Shown here: one piece after another, positions 1-9,067 of the stretch
Layout of the letters: each line of letters begins with the position of its first letter
Numbering within the stretch: the stretch's first letter is position 1
NCBI GenBank assembly: GCA_964534945.1
Contig: CAZHSB010000001.1
Location: 36,996-100,995 of the forward strand
DNA from: CAZHFA01 sp964534945
GTDB taxonomy: Bacteria > Bdellovibrionota_C > UBA2361 > CAKMMH01
Direction of reading: 5' to 3'
Length of the DNA: 64,000 nt
Notes under the pieces: generated by a model
Told to the model about the DNA's origin: nothing
The model's database searches: none
The model's input: only the letters and a program-made list of their open reading frames with translations
Made by a program: the position numbers and the translations under genes

Positions 1-1125
1 ACTACAAACTGCAATAAATCCAGATTTTCTATAATAAATAACCATAAAAAATATAACTGCGACAAAGCCAATTGCAATAGCGATGACTCCACTTACAATT
101 GAATCTTTTCCTAAAGATGGACCCACCGTTCTTTCTTCTAGTATAACAAGTGGTGCTGGCAATGCGCCCGCTCTTAACACAAGAGCTAATTGCTTCGCCT
201 CTGGAACCGTAAATCCTCCAGAAATACTCGCATTTCCTCCAGATATTGCATCACGAATAACAGGAGCAGAATAAACAACATTGTCTAAGATGATGGCCAA
301 TTTTTTACCAACATTATCAGCAGTGATCCTATAAAATGTCCTTGCGCCCTCAGATGTAAAAGACAAAGAAACCTCAGGCTGCCCCATAGATTGATCAAAC
401 GTAACTCTTGCATCACTAATAACATCACCTGTCATTAACGTTGTATCATCAACTCTATAAGAAGCACCATTCCTATCTTTTAAGACGACACTTCTTGAAG
501 CAGAATCTTCATCAGCAACCAATCTAAAATCAAGTTTAGCAACAGAACCAATTATCTTCTTTACTCCCTCAACATCTGTGACTCCAGGCATTTGAAGAAG
601 TATTTGACGTTCACCTTTCCTTTGAATAGTAGGTTCAGAAACTCCAAACTGATCTACTCTATTTCTTAATGTTTCTACAGCTTTTGAAACCGCACTACGC
701 TCAATATCGGTAACATCTTTTATTTCATATACTAAATCAACTTGATTACCAGAGCCTGCGTCCTCTTTTACAAAAGTAAGTTCTTTAAAATTTTCTTTTA
801 TCTTCTCTTGCGATAATGAAGAGGTTGCCTTGTTTAAAAGCGTAAAATAAACTCTATTTCCCTCTACTCTAGTTTTTATAACAGGAACCTTTTCCTTCCT
901 AAGATCAGATTTGACAACATTTGCTGTGCTTTGTAAACGACTAGTCACTGCTTCTTTTACTTGAACTTCATAAACTAGATGCGCGCCTCCCCTTAAATCA
1001 AGCCCTAATGAAATTGGCTTTGAAATCCAAGTTCCCATATTCGGAATAATGGTCGGAAGCAAAAACAAGATTGCACCACCTAACACTACAAAAAACACAA
1101 TTATTTTCTTCTTTAACTCTGTCAT
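1..1125 (-). CDS. secD: Protein translocase subunit SecD (partial, C-terminus outside window)
   Basis: SecD is the inner-membrane partner of SecF and YajC that uses the proton-motive force to help SecYEG release proteins into the periplasm. The frame is open from an ATG at 1125 to the left edge, giving 375 codons of a protein usually above 500. Translation starts MTELKKKIIVFF, followed by one membrane segment and the SecD hallmark LGLDLRGGAHLVYEV near residue 40. Near the left edge it enters the hydrophobic C-terminal membrane domain (FFMVIYYRKSGFIAV). A GGAGA Shine-Dalgarno precedes the ATG. It follows yajC on the same strand, the usual order. Confidence 0.95.
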   Translation of the reverse strand, partial: MTELKKKIIVFFVVLGGAILFLLPTIIPNMGTWISKPISLGLDLRGGAHLVYEVQVKEAVTSRLQSTANVVKSDLRKEKVPVIKTRVEGNRVYFTLLNKATSSLSQEKIKENFKELTFVKEDAGSGNQVDLVYEIKDVTDIERSAVSKAVETLRNRVDQFGVSEPTIQRKGERQILLQMPGVTDVEGVKKIIGSVAKLDFRLVADEDSASRSVVLKDRNGASYRVDDTTLMTGDVISDARVTFDQSMGQPEVSLSFTSEGARTFYRITADNVGKKLAIILDNVVYSAPVIRDAISGGNASISGGFTVPEAKQLALVLRAGALPAPLVILEERTVGPSLGKDSIVSGVIAIAIGFVAVIFFMVIYYRKSGFIAVCS

Positions 1126-1155
1126 ACAACATTTCTCCAAATAAAATCGATAACC

Positions 1156-1536
1156 TTAAATTTTTCCAATTACAACATTTTTTTCAAACTTTACCTTTAC
1201 CCCCTGTGCAATTTCTATAAAAATAAATTGATCTTCCACAGACTGCACTTTTCCACAAATTCCACAAGAAGTCCTTACATTATCTCCTTTTTTCAAAGCA
1301 CCAATCATTTCTGCTTGCTTCTTATTTTTTTGCTCTTGTGGACGCGTTACAAAAAAATAGAATATCAAATAAATCATGATACAAAGTGGTAACATTTGAA
1401 TCATAAGCGCTAAAAAAGTTGGCTGATTAGGCACTTGCCCCACTTGTGCTCCACCACCAGCATCTGCAAAAGATAACTGCACAAAAGGAAAACTTACACA
1501 TAAAACATTTAACAATACTAAAACTATCTTTCTCAT
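1156..1536 (-). CDS. yajC: Sec translocase accessory protein YajC
   Basis: YajC is the small single-span membrane partner of SecDF. The diagnostic stretch after the membrane helix (about 44-63) is FFVTRPQEQKNKKQ, followed by LKKGDNVRTSCGICGKV, the conserved cytoplasmic beta domain. At 126 residues it is somewhat longer than the usual 100-115 because an extra hydrophobic, signal-peptide-like segment (residues 1-24, ending SFADAGG) precedes the normal membrane helix. It lies 30 bases upstream of secD and downstream of tgt, so it probably belongs to one secretion/queuosine operon. Confidence 0.93.
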   Translation of the reverse strand: MRKIVLVLLNVLCVSFPFVQLSFADAGGGAQVGQVPNQPTFLALMIQMLPLCIMIYLIFYFFVTRPQEQKNKKQAEMIGALKKGDNVRTSCGICGKVQSVEDQFIFIEIAQGVKVKFEKNVVIGKI

Positions 1537-1635
1537 ATAATTCTCAAAAAACTATTAACTAAATTTCTAAAAATAAAACATTTTTTATTATACATAAATT
1601 AGTATTTTTTTAAAAGTGCGTATCTTTATTTAATA

Positions 1636-2748
1636 TCATTTTTTAGACTGATATTCTTTATAAAAATCAAAAAATGTTCCATTTGATATTGCTTGACGAA
1701 TCTTCTTCATAAAATTTAAGTAAAAGGCAAGATTGTGAGTGCTTAATAATATTGGTCCCAACATTTCTCCTACCTTGAATAAATGATGAAGATATGCCTT
1801 TGAGTAATTCCTGCATGCTATGCAATCACAATTTTTATCAAGTGGTTCATCTAAAGTGCTATATTTAGAATTTTTTATATTAATAAATGGTTCGTCTCCA
1901 GAAACATATGCTCTCCCAAAACGTCCTGCACGTGTGGGCATAACACAATCAAAAAGATCTACGCCATTAAAAACTGCTTCAACTATATCTTGTGGAGTTC
2001 CCACCCCCATTAAATATCTAATTTTATCTTTTGGAAGTTCTCTTGGGTGATAACTTAAGACTTCATACATTTTTTCTTTTTCTTCACCAACACTGAGTCC
2101 TCCAATAGCAAACCCATCAAAGGGAAGCACCGAAAGCTCCTCTATTGCACGATGTCTTAAATCTCTAAACATTCCTCCTTGAGTGATAGCAAAAAGTGCC
2201 GTTTCTCCTCTCTTTTTAGCATTTAAAGATCGTTTTTCCCATTCTAAAGTTAAAGATAAAGAACTTTCAACCGCTTTATAATCTAAACGACCATCAGGAC
2301 ATTCATCAAAAGCCATCGCAATATCCACTCCTAAATCTTCTTGAATTTCTATTGATTTTTCTGGTGATAAAAAATGCTTCGATCCATCAATATACGAGCG
2401 AAACTCGACTCCCTCTTTCGATATTTTTCTGATGCCCTTTAAACTAAAAACTTGGAATCCGCCACTATCACTTAAGATCGGTCCATTCCATGCGCAAAAC
2501 TTATGAATTCCCCCGAAATCCTTTATAAGTTTTGATGTTGGACGAAGCATTAAATGGTATGTATTTACAAGGGTAATTTCTGTCCCTATTTCTTTTAACC
2601 TTTCATGGTCAATTCCCTTTACACTTGCCCTTGTTCCAACAGGCATAAAATTAGGTGTATCAAATTCGCCATGAATTGTTGAAAAGCTTCCAAGCCTTGC
2701 TTCCCCATCTTGGCCCCTTAACGTGTATTTATGTATTTTTTCTGACAT
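1636..2748 (-). CDS. tgt: Queuine tRNA-ribosyltransferase (Tgt)
   Basis: Bacterial TGT exchanges guanine-34 for preQ1 in tRNAs with a GUN anticodon (Tyr, His, Asn, Asp). At 370 residues it has the normal length. The active-site loop SDSGGFQVFSL carries the first catalytic aspartate, and GVDLFDCVMPTR the nucleophile aspartate. The zinc site CDCIAC plus a downstream His (LLSTHN) is intact near residues 305-340. It sits 33 bases downstream of queA, the next enzyme of the pathway, so the two are co-transcribed. Confidence 0.97.
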   Translation of the reverse strand: MSEKIHKYTLRGQDGEARLGSFSTIHGEFDTPNFMPVGTRASVKGIDHERLKEIGTEITLVNTYHLMLRPTSKLIKDFGGIHKFCAWNGPILSDSGGFQVFSLKGIRKISKEGVEFRSYIDGSKHFLSPEKSIEIQEDLGVDIAMAFDECPDGRLDYKAVESSLSLTLEWEKRSLNAKKRGETALFAITQGGMFRDLRHRAIEELSVLPFDGFAIGGLSVGEEKEKMYEVLSYHPRELPKDKIRYLMGVGTPQDIVEAVFNGVDLFDCVMPTRAGRFGRAYVSGDEPFINIKNSKYSTLDEPLDKNCDCIACRNYSKAYLHHLFKVGEMLGPILLSTHNLAFYLNFMKKIRQAISNGTFFDFYKEYQSKK

Positions 2749-2781
2749 ATTATTTTTACTTTATTTCTTTATTTCATTTCT

Positions 2782-3837
2782 CTAAAAAATTATCATCCCA
2801 TCTCCATAACTTAAAAATCTAAAATCATTATTTAATGCAAAATCATAAGATTTTTTAAGTAAAGATCTCCCCATAAAAGCCTGCACAAGTAATATATGGC
2901 TTGTCGCAGGTTGATGAAAATTTGTAACCATTGTATCAATATACTTAAACTCAAAACCTGGGCTTATAAAAAGAGAAGTACTAAAAAATTCACCATCTTT
3001 TCCATTTTTATTTAAAGCCATTGACTCTAAAGCTCTAACAACAGTTGTCCCAACACCTATAACTTTTCCCCCACTTTCTTTAGTGTCTGCAATTTTTTTT
3101 ATAATATCATTTGAATATATATAAAATTCTTCGCCAGGAAGCGCACTTATATTCATGTTATCATCTTCCTTGCTCTCCTCTTTCCAAAGTGGCAAAAAAC
3201 TTGGTGTCCCAACATGAAGAGTTATAAATTCCCTCTTAACTCCCTTTTTATCAATCTTTTCTAAAAGCTCTTTTGTAAAATGAAGACTTGCTGTCGGCGC
3301 AGCGATTGAACCCAAAATTTTAGCAAAATTTGTTTGATAATCTATCCTATCTTTCTCATCTGATATCCCCTTTCTTATATAAGGAGGGATCGGCATAATT
3401 CCATTTTCAAAAATTGTCCCTTCATCTTCTTCCAAAAAAGCAAGCAAAAACTTTGTATCACTTAAAAAATCTTCTATTTTTAATTTTAAATTTTTATTTA
3501 TTGTAACAATTGTCCCTTTCTTAAATTTTTTAAACGGTTTTCCAATTGCCTCCCATAGATTTTGAGAAATTTTCTTTATCAATAAAATTTCTACTCTTGC
3601 CCCCGTTTCAATCTCACCTAAGAACCTCGCAGGAATAACTTTTGTATTATTAAAAATCAATAGATCTTTTGAAGACACAAAATCTTCAAAATTAGAAAAA
3701 ACGCTCTCTACAACTTTACCATCTTTCCTGTCACAAACTAGTAATTTTGCGCTATCATAAGGATATACTGGGCGTTGCGCTATTTTTTCTCGAGGCAAAT
3801 CATAATCAAATATTTCTGACTTTTTTATATTTGGCAT
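2782..3837 (-). CDS. queA: S-adenosylmethionine:tRNA ribosyltransferase-isomerase (QueA)
   Basis: QueA transfers and isomerises the ribosyl group of S-adenosylmethionine onto preQ1-modified tRNA, giving epoxyqueuosine. The N-terminus (FDYDLPREKIAQRP), LLIFNNTKVIPARF near residue 58, the internal IAAPTASLHFT and the late motif MVTNFHQPATSHILLVQAF are QueA family signatures. Length (351 aa) is typical. The pairing with tgt indicates a working queuosine branch; preQ1 synthesis genes are not in this window. Confidence 0.97.
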   Translation of the reverse strand: MPNIKKSEIFDYDLPREKIAQRPVYPYDSAKLLVCDRKDGKVVESVFSNFEDFVSSKDLLIFNNTKVIPARFLGEIETGARVEILLIKKISQNLWEAIGKPFKKFKKGTIVTINKNLKLKIEDFLSDTKFLLAFLEEDEGTIFENGIMPIPPYIRKGISDEKDRIDYQTNFAKILGSIAAPTASLHFTKELLEKIDKKGVKREFITLHVGTPSFLPLWKEESKEDDNMNISALPGEEFYIYSNDIIKKIADTKESGGKVIGVGTTVVRALESMALNKNGKDGEFFSTSLFISPGFEFKYIDTMVTNFHQPATSHILLVQAFMGRSLLKKSYDFALNNDFRFLSYGDGMIIF

Positions 3838-3870
3838 TTCTTATTTCTCTTGTTTTCTTTATTTAATATT

Positions 3871-4410
3871 TTATTGGTTCTCAATTTCTTTTAAAAAAAT
3901 TTTTAAGTCTCTCCAAAAAATTTTTTTGACTCCCATATTTTTTTTAACATCATCAATCGAAAAAGTTGGCATAATAATTATCTTATTTTCAACGTTCATT
4001 TTAGATAACTTTAGAATATCCTTAAATATTCCTTCCAAAAAAAACCTAGCTTTTTCTCCTAAGCACAAAATACTTTTGTAATTTTTAATGTCTTCATCAA
4101 AACTATCATTTAATTTTACACAAAAAACTTCGTTTTCTTTAAGATTCATTCCTAATTCTAATATATTTTTCCAAAGTATGTCATTTTTAGAAAAACTATT
4201 ATCATCATCTGTTCCCAAAATAAGGAAAGATGCATTTTGATTTCCCCATTTTTCGCAAATTAAATTTTTACTATTTTTTTTGTCCGCATTTTCTGTAAAA
4301 GAAGTTTCCTCCTTTTCATTTTTTAATATTTCTATAGGAATCGGAGAATATAAATCTTCAACGGCTTCTAAACTATTTAATATATCTTGTACATCAATAT
4401 TGTTCTTCAT
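3871..4410 (-). CDS. Putative degenerate uracil-DNA glycosylase-like protein
   Basis: The N-terminal 60 residues are low-complexity and acidic. The remainder resembles the family-4 uracil-DNA glycosylase fold: an early strand ASFLILGTDDD, a helix-strand block around NDILWKNILELGM / NEVFCVKL, a central SILCLGEKARFFLEG, and a C-terminal IIIMPTFSIDDV then WRDLKIFLKEI that aligns with the usual PTxHPxxL / WxDLK ending. The catalytic GExPG block and the Cys residues for an iron-sulfur cluster are not recognisable, and the usual His of the HPxxL motif is absent. It may be an inactive or non-DNA-binding relative. It sits 6 bases downstream of the hydrolase gene and 33 upstream of queA. The family assignment is by eye only. 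Confidence 0.4.
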   Translation of the reverse strand: MKNNIDVQDILNSLEAVEDLYSPIPIEILKNEKEETSFTENADKKNSKNLICEKWGNQNASFLILGTDDDNSFSKNDILWKNILELGMNLKENEVFCVKLNDSFDEDIKNYKSILCLGEKARFFLEGIFKDILKLSKMNVENKIIIMPTFSIDDVKKNMGVKKIFWRDLKIFLKEIENQ

Positions 4411-4416
4411 CTCTCT

Positions 4417-5058
4417 TTAATTAAAATATTGGTTATCTAATTTTTCTGACAAAATTGTAGTATTTTCCCCATGCCCAGGATAAACGATAGTGTCATCAGG
4501 CAATACAAAGAGTTTTTCTCTTATACTTTTTAATATTGCCTCGTGATCTCCGCCAAAAAGGTCTGTTCTCCCAATAGTCCCCGCAAAAAGTGTATCGCCT
4601 GAAATAAGAATCTTATTATTTTCATTATAAAACGAACAACCTCCAAGAGAATGCCCAGGAGTAAAAAAAGTTATGAACTTTTCTTCACCAACTGCTAAGA
4701 CTAAATTATCCTCTAAAAAAACTTCTGGTTCTGGGCAATTTTGACAAGACTTATCAGTTATGCAAAACATTTCCATAATGTTCACAACCTCTTCTCTCAT
4801 ATTTTTTTCCAAACTATGAGCATATAATTTAATATTTGGAAAAATCTTTTTCAATGTAGCAACTCCACCACAATGATCAAAATGAGAATGTGTAAGCCAA
4901 ATACTTTTAGGAATTAATTTTTGATTTTTAATAAATTCGGCTATTTCTTTCCCACTTCCCCCTGGGTCAACAATAGTAGCCTCCGATGTCTTTTCACACC
5001 ACAAGACTCTGCAATGCTGAGAAATGGGCGTTACATTTATTGTTTTGATATTTATCAT
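4417..5058 (-). CDS. Metallo-beta-lactamase-fold hydrolase (glyoxalase II-like)
   Basis: The protein has the metal-binding motif THSHFDHCGG (HxHxDH) near residue 57, a conserved FFTPGHSLGGCSFY providing the next His, SGDTLFAGTIGRTDL with the bridging Asp, and a terminal YPGHGENTTI His. This is the layout of the YcbL/glyoxalase II-like group, which hydrolyses thioesters or similar small substrates in the cytoplasm. At 213 residues it lacks the C-terminal domain of true glyoxalase II. It is the first gene of the minus-strand run leading to queA-tgt-yajC-secD. The substrate cannot be read from sequence. Confidence 0.85.
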   Translation of the reverse strand: MINIKTINVTPISQHCRVLWCEKTSEATIVDPGGSGKEIAEFIKNQKLIPKSIWLTHSHFDHCGGVATLKKIFPNIKLYAHSLEKNMREEVVNIMEMFCITDKSCQNCPEPEVFLEDNLVLAVGEEKFITFFTPGHSLGGCSFYNENNKILISGDTLFAGTIGRTDLFGGDHEAILKSIREKLFVLPDDTIVYPGHGENTTILSEKLDNQYFN

Positions 5059-5204
5059 AAAAAATCTTTTAAGCTATTTTTTTATTAGTACTTGTTCTAG
5101 AAAATAAAATTTATTTCAAAAAGCCATTATTAAAATAACCTAGATTCAATATTTTTTCTATAATGTATAGCATAATTTCTTTTTTCATATAAAATAAAAA
5201 CATT

Positions 5205-5555
5205 ATGGCTGTGTCTTTAAAAAACGAACAAAAATTATCACAAACTCAAACAAATCAAGGGAGTGTCAATCCTTTAAATAAAAATTTTACACAAAAGGGG
5301 AAAAAGGTTTCAACAGAAATAAAAAAAACCACTCAAGCAAAAGGCGATCAGTATATTTATGACGATTCATTAGACCTAATGCAAGAAGAAGTAAAAATAA
5401 AATTCAATGACTTTATAAAAAAAATCATTGAGTTTTTAGCAAAACTTATTTCTGATATTCTTCAAACCTTAACCTTTGGTTTGGCAAGACGATATCAAAA
5501 TAAAAAAAAAGAAAAAGAAATCATAAAAAAAACTAAAGTATTACAAAAAAAATAA
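5205..5555 (+). CDS. Small lysine-rich protein of unknown function
   Basis: I do not recognise this 116-residue protein. The first half is Gln/Asn/Lys/Thr-rich and probably disordered. The second half contains an amphipathic-to-hydrophobic segment (FIKKIIEFLAKLISDILQ, about residues 64-84), followed by a very basic tail (YQNKKKEKEIIKKTK). It is a lone plus-strand gene between minus-strand genes, with an upstream AT-rich region that could hold its promoter. The hydrophobic helix flanked by lysines suggests association with a membrane or nucleic acid, but nothing more specific can be supported. Confidence 0.6.
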   Translation: MAVSLKNEQKLSQTQTNQGSVNPLNKNFTQKGKKVSTEIKKTTQAKGDQYIYDDSLDLMQEEVKIKFNDFIKKIIEFLAKLISDILQTLTFGLARRYQNKKKEKEIIKKTKVLQKK

Positions 5556-5571
5556 TCTACTTTAAACAACG

Positions 5572-5973
5572 TTAATCTATAAAATTAACTTGAACTTCTA
5601 TGTCATTATTTAATGCTTTTTTTACTGGACAATGCTTTGCGGTTTCTCTTAAAATATGGAGTTCTTTCTCCCCTAATGAATTAGGAAGTTTTATATTTAA
5701 AATAAATTTTATAATTGTATGCGTAGTCTCATCTAATTCTTTTATCGCTTCAACTTTTGTTCCATCAATTGAAAAATTATGATTTTGAGAAATAAAATCC
5801 ATCATACTAACAGTACAAACTGCCAAAGAAGCTGTTAAAAGATCTGTAGGAGAAATTCCTCCCTCGTCATTTCTAGCATCAGTAATAAAAGATATTTTTG
5901 ATTCCGCTGAAGACACATTACAACGAAAATCACCAAGATATTCCACATTTATTTTAGCCACATTAACTCCCAT
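5572..5973 (-). CDS. OsmC/Ohr family protein
   Basis: OsmC-family proteins are small cytoplasmic thiol peroxidases that reduce organic hydroperoxides with two cysteines. Here GGISPTDLLTASLAVCTVSMM holds the first Cys (near residue 52) in its usual helix, and KHCPVKKAL the second (near 114). The length (133) fits the YhfA-like branch. The ATG lies 8 bases downstream of the ftsA stop, so it replaces the ftsZ expected after ftsA and is probably co-transcribed with the division genes. Confidence 0.85.
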   Translation of the reverse strand: MGVNVAKINVEYLGDFRCNVSSAESKISFITDARNDEGGISPTDLLTASLAVCTVSMMDFISQNHNFSIDGTKVEAIKELDETTHTIIKFILNIKLPNSLGEKELHILRETAKHCPVKKALNNDIEVQVNFID

Positions 5974-5980
5974 ATTTTAT

Positions 5981-7195
5981 CTAAAAGTTCTCACAAAGCC
6001 AACTTCCAAGCTTTTTTAATATCTTCATTGGACCATATGCTCTATTTGGTTCTTGCAAAGAATAAGAAGCACTTAAATTGGCAAGCTTCAACAAGCCACT
6101 TATTGTCGCATATTGAGGATCTTTTATCAAATCTGCCAATCCACTCGTCTCAATTACCTCTGCCACACGAGTAGGACATTTAAAAACATCCTCAGCAAAA
6201 ACTTCTATCCCTCTTAAATTTGCCGTACCACCACAAAGTACAACGCTTGAAATTTGAAAATCACATGATTTTTTAACTAGCTCACAAGCCAGCTTAAATA
6301 TTTCTTTTACTCTAGCTTCAATTATATCAGAAACAAGCATCGTCGAAACTTCCTCTTGGCCTTTACCTCCTATTACAGGAACACTAATCGTCTTATTAGA
6401 AAAAACACCCGCATTTGGGGAATATGATTTTTTAATTGCCTCTGATACTACAATTGGTGTTTTTAATCCTGTAGCCAAGTCAGAAGTAATATTATTTCCT
6501 CCTAAAGGAATTACACTTACAAACTGTGTTGCACCATTTTTATAAACTGCAATATCAGTCGTTCCTGCACCAATATCCAAAAGCAATACTCCTAATTCCT
6601 TTTCATCTTCCCTTAAAACAGAGCTAGCAGACGCTATAGCAGAAACCATTAAATTTCCGACTTCAAATCCATTTTGATTAATACATTTTACAATATTTCG
6701 ATCACTTGAATAACTTGCCGTTAAAACATACACCCTAGCCTCTAATCTCACACCAGAAATTCCCACAGGATCACGAATTCCGTCAACGCCATCTACAATA
6801 TATTCTTGAGGAAGTGTATGTAAAAGCTCACGCCCCGAATCAAGTTTAACCGCCAAACAAGCAGAAATTACATTTTTAATATCTTCTTTATCTATTTCAC
6901 TTCCACGAATAGGGAAAATACCATCACTAGAAAAGCCCTCTATATGATTTCCAGAAACTGAAGCATAAACTTTCTGAACTTTTATCCCTGCCATGTCCTC
7001 TGCATCAGAAACCGCCTGTGCAATTGACCTAAGAGTATCATTTATATTGATTACCACACCTTTTTTTACGCCTTTTGACGCACAACTACCAACTCCTATA
7101 ATACGAATTTCTTGATCATCTTGTGGAATTCCAATTGCCACTTTTATTTCAGATGACCCGATATCCATAGCTGTTAATATTTTTTCCTTTGCCAT
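5981..7195 (-). CDS. ftsA: Cell division protein FtsA
   Basis: FtsA is the actin-like ATPase that tethers FtsZ to the inner membrane. The N-terminus (TAMDIGSSEIKVAIG) is the phosphate-1 loop, GVLLLDIGAGTTDIAVYKNG the phosphate-2 loop, and VVLCGGTANLRGIE the adenosine motif. The SHS2 (1C) insertion lies between. The protein ends in MKILKKLGSWLCENF, a short amphipathic membrane-targeting helix. An AGGGAGA Shine-Dalgarno precedes the ATG. It is separated from ftsQ by 129 bases, enough for its own promoter. Confidence 0.97.
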   Translation of the reverse strand: MAKEKILTAMDIGSSEIKVAIGIPQDDQEIRIIGVGSCASKGVKKGVVININDTLRSIAQAVSDAEDMAGIKVQKVYASVSGNHIEGFSSDGIFPIRGSEIDKEDIKNVISACLAVKLDSGRELLHTLPQEYIVDGVDGIRDPVGISGVRLEARVYVLTASYSSDRNIVKCINQNGFEVGNLMVSAIASASSVLREDEKELGVLLLDIGAGTTDIAVYKNGATQFVSVIPLGGNNITSDLATGLKTPIVVSEAIKKSYSPNAGVFSNKTISVPVIGGKGQEEVSTMLVSDIIEARVKEIFKLACELVKKSCDFQISSVVLCGGTANLRGIEVFAEDVFKCPTRVAEVIETSGLADLIKDPQYATISGLLKLANLSASYSLQEPNRAYGPMKILKKLGSWLCENF

Positions 7196-7324
7196 ACATT
7201 CTCCCTAAACAACTTGGTAGCAAATTTCAACCGCTTTATATAATAAACATCTAACGACTTTTTCGCAATCCTTTTTAGTCTAGAGTCTTAGTAATAATTT
7301 AAGAAATATAAACAATAGAAAACT

Positions 7325-8077
7325 TTATTTTGTTAATACTCCGACCTTGCCGAACCCCAAATCAATTTGAGAAAGAGTATTTATATTACTTCCCAATTTT
7401 ATCTCAATTGCCTTTAATCTACGTATTTGAGTTTCTAAAAATTTCTCACTTTTTGAAATGTCCATGATAATTTTCGGTTTTAATTCAGCAAAAGACAACT
7501 CCACATCTCCAGAGGGCAAATAATTAATTGAATACACTGTATATTTAAAACTCTTTCGAAGCTGTTTTATAAACTTTGTTATATGTAGTAACCTTGAAGC
7601 CATGGTTTGTGCACTATCTAAATTAACATCCAAACCAGTAATTGTCGGCAATATATTAAAAAAATCTCTGTTATTTTTTAATATATCCACTTTGCTTAAA
7701 ATCGATAAAATTTTCCCATCATTAGATATAAGTTCAAAATTATTATCTTTTAATTTTGATAAAAAATAAGGCTCTTCTTCGACAATATCAATATTAATTT
7801 TATCAAAATTTTTAACGGATTTTGGATAAATTTTTACATCTTTTACATAAGGTAATAACCGTATGTTCTCTTCAATTTCTTTTTTCTTTATATACCAGTA
7901 AAAAACATCTGTCTTTTTTTCAAATTTTTCAAAAATTTCATCATTAGACGTTAGCTTATTTCCATTTAAAAACAAGGAAACCGAAATATAATTTTTAAAA
8001 TATACATAACCAAAAATTAAAACATTTACTAAAATAATAAAAAAAACAAAAAATAAAATCTTCCCCTTTTTTCTCAT
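7325..8077 (-). CDS. ftsQ: Cell division protein FtsQ
   Basis: The product is a bitopic inner-membrane divisome scaffold with a short basic cytoplasmic N-terminus and one membrane helix (about residues 7-28). A POTRA-like region follows (IRLLPYVKDVKIYPKSV, near 70-85, with the typical proline after the alpha/beta step), then a beta domain. The sequence is divergent, and the 250-residue length is near family size. Identity rests partly on position: 15 bases downstream of murB and upstream of ftsA, the standard murB-(ddl)-ftsQ-ftsA order. ddl is missing from the gap. Confidence 0.85.
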   Translation of the reverse strand: MRKKGKILFFVFFIILVNVLIFGYVYFKNYISVSLFLNGNKLTSNDEIFEKFEKKTDVFYWYIKKKEIEENIRLLPYVKDVKIYPKSVKNFDKINIDIVEEEPYFLSKLKDNNFELISNDGKILSILSKVDILKNNRDFFNILPTITGLDVNLDSAQTMASRLLHITKFIKQLRKSFKYTVYSINYLPSGDVELSFAELKPKIIMDISKSEKFLETQIRRLKAIEIKLGSNINTLSQIDLGFGKVGVLTK

Positions 8078-8092
8078 AATCTTTAAACCTTT

Positions 8093-9001
8093 TTACATAA
8101 TAACAATTTCTGGTTCTAAAATTTCTTTAAAATTTTCATAAACTTTTTCTTTCGCTATTTCCATCAGCTCCTTTACGTCACTTGCTGTGGCTTTAAGATC
8201 AGGATTAATAATCCAATTTGCATGAAGCGTCGAAATCATCGCTCCTCCTCTAGAAATTCCTTTAAGCCCACTTTTATCAATTAGCATTCCCGCAGAATGT
8301 TCTATGGAGGGATTCTTAAATATACAACCTGCAGAAGGAACTTTTGGCTGCGTTTTTAATCTAAAATCTTTATTTTCTTTTATTTTTAATTCTATTTTTT
8401 CTCTATCAGATTTTAGTAACTTTACTTTAGCTCCCATAATAACTGAATTTTTTGGAATCGATATTTTCTTTATCATTATCTCAAGATCATCTTTATTAAT
8501 AACTTCAATTTCACCATTTTCTTTGCAAACTCTAATATTTTCTAAAACATCTGATATTTTTTGCCCCTTAAAACTTGCATTCATGTATAATGCACCGCCA
8601 AACTGCGCAGGAAGGTTGCATGCAAACTCAAATCCCGATAAAGAATTTTTTGAAAAAAGTGTTGATAGCGATGGCATTAGATAAGAAGCTCCTATTTGAA
8701 ATGTTGTATCATTTAAAGCATTAATTGTTGAAAAATTTTCACCTAATTTAATGACCACATCTTCAATCATATCATCTTTAAAAAGAACATTTGATCCATT
8801 TCCTAAAATCATATATGAAACATTATTTTTATGAAATTCTTTTAATACTGAAGATAATTTTTTTTCGTCTTCTATATAAATTAAATTTCTTAACTCTCCA
8901 CCAATTTTAAATGTACTTAAATCTCTTCCAGATTTATTATTTATTTTTTTTATGTGTAAATCTTCTAATATTCGATCAATGTTTATCATTATATTTCCCA
9001 A
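8093..9001 (-). CDS. murB: UDP-N-acetylenolpyruvoylglucosamine reductase MurB
   Basis: MurB is the FAD-dependent enzyme that reduces the enolpyruvyl group to make UDP-MurNAc for peptidoglycan. The FAD-binding motif MILGNGSNVLF is near residue 60, followed by FACNLPAQFGGALYMNA. The catalytic Ser region is KNPSIEHSAGMLID, and a C-terminal catalytic Glu lies in EILEPEIVIM. ISTLHANWIIN is also characteristic. The upstream reading frame offers MGNIMIN; a start at MIN is possible and would remove four residues. Confidence 0.95.
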   Translation of the reverse strand: MGNIMINIDRILEDLHIKKINNKSGRDLSTFKIGGELRNLIYIEDEKKLSSVLKEFHKNNVSYMILGNGSNVLFKDDMIEDVVIKLGENFSTINALNDTTFQIGASYLMPSLSTLFSKNSLSGFEFACNLPAQFGGALYMNASFKGQKISDVLENIRVCKENGEIEVINKDDLEIMIKKISIPKNSVIMGAKVKLLKSDREKIELKIKENKDFRLKTQPKVPSAGCIFKNPSIEHSAGMLIDKSGLKGISRGGAMISTLHANWIINPDLKATASDVKELMEIAKEKVYENFKEILEPEIVIM

Positions 9002-9067
9002 ATTTTTAAAATATAACCTTCTTAGATTATTGCATTATATAATAATTTTTGCCATAATTTTTGGATA

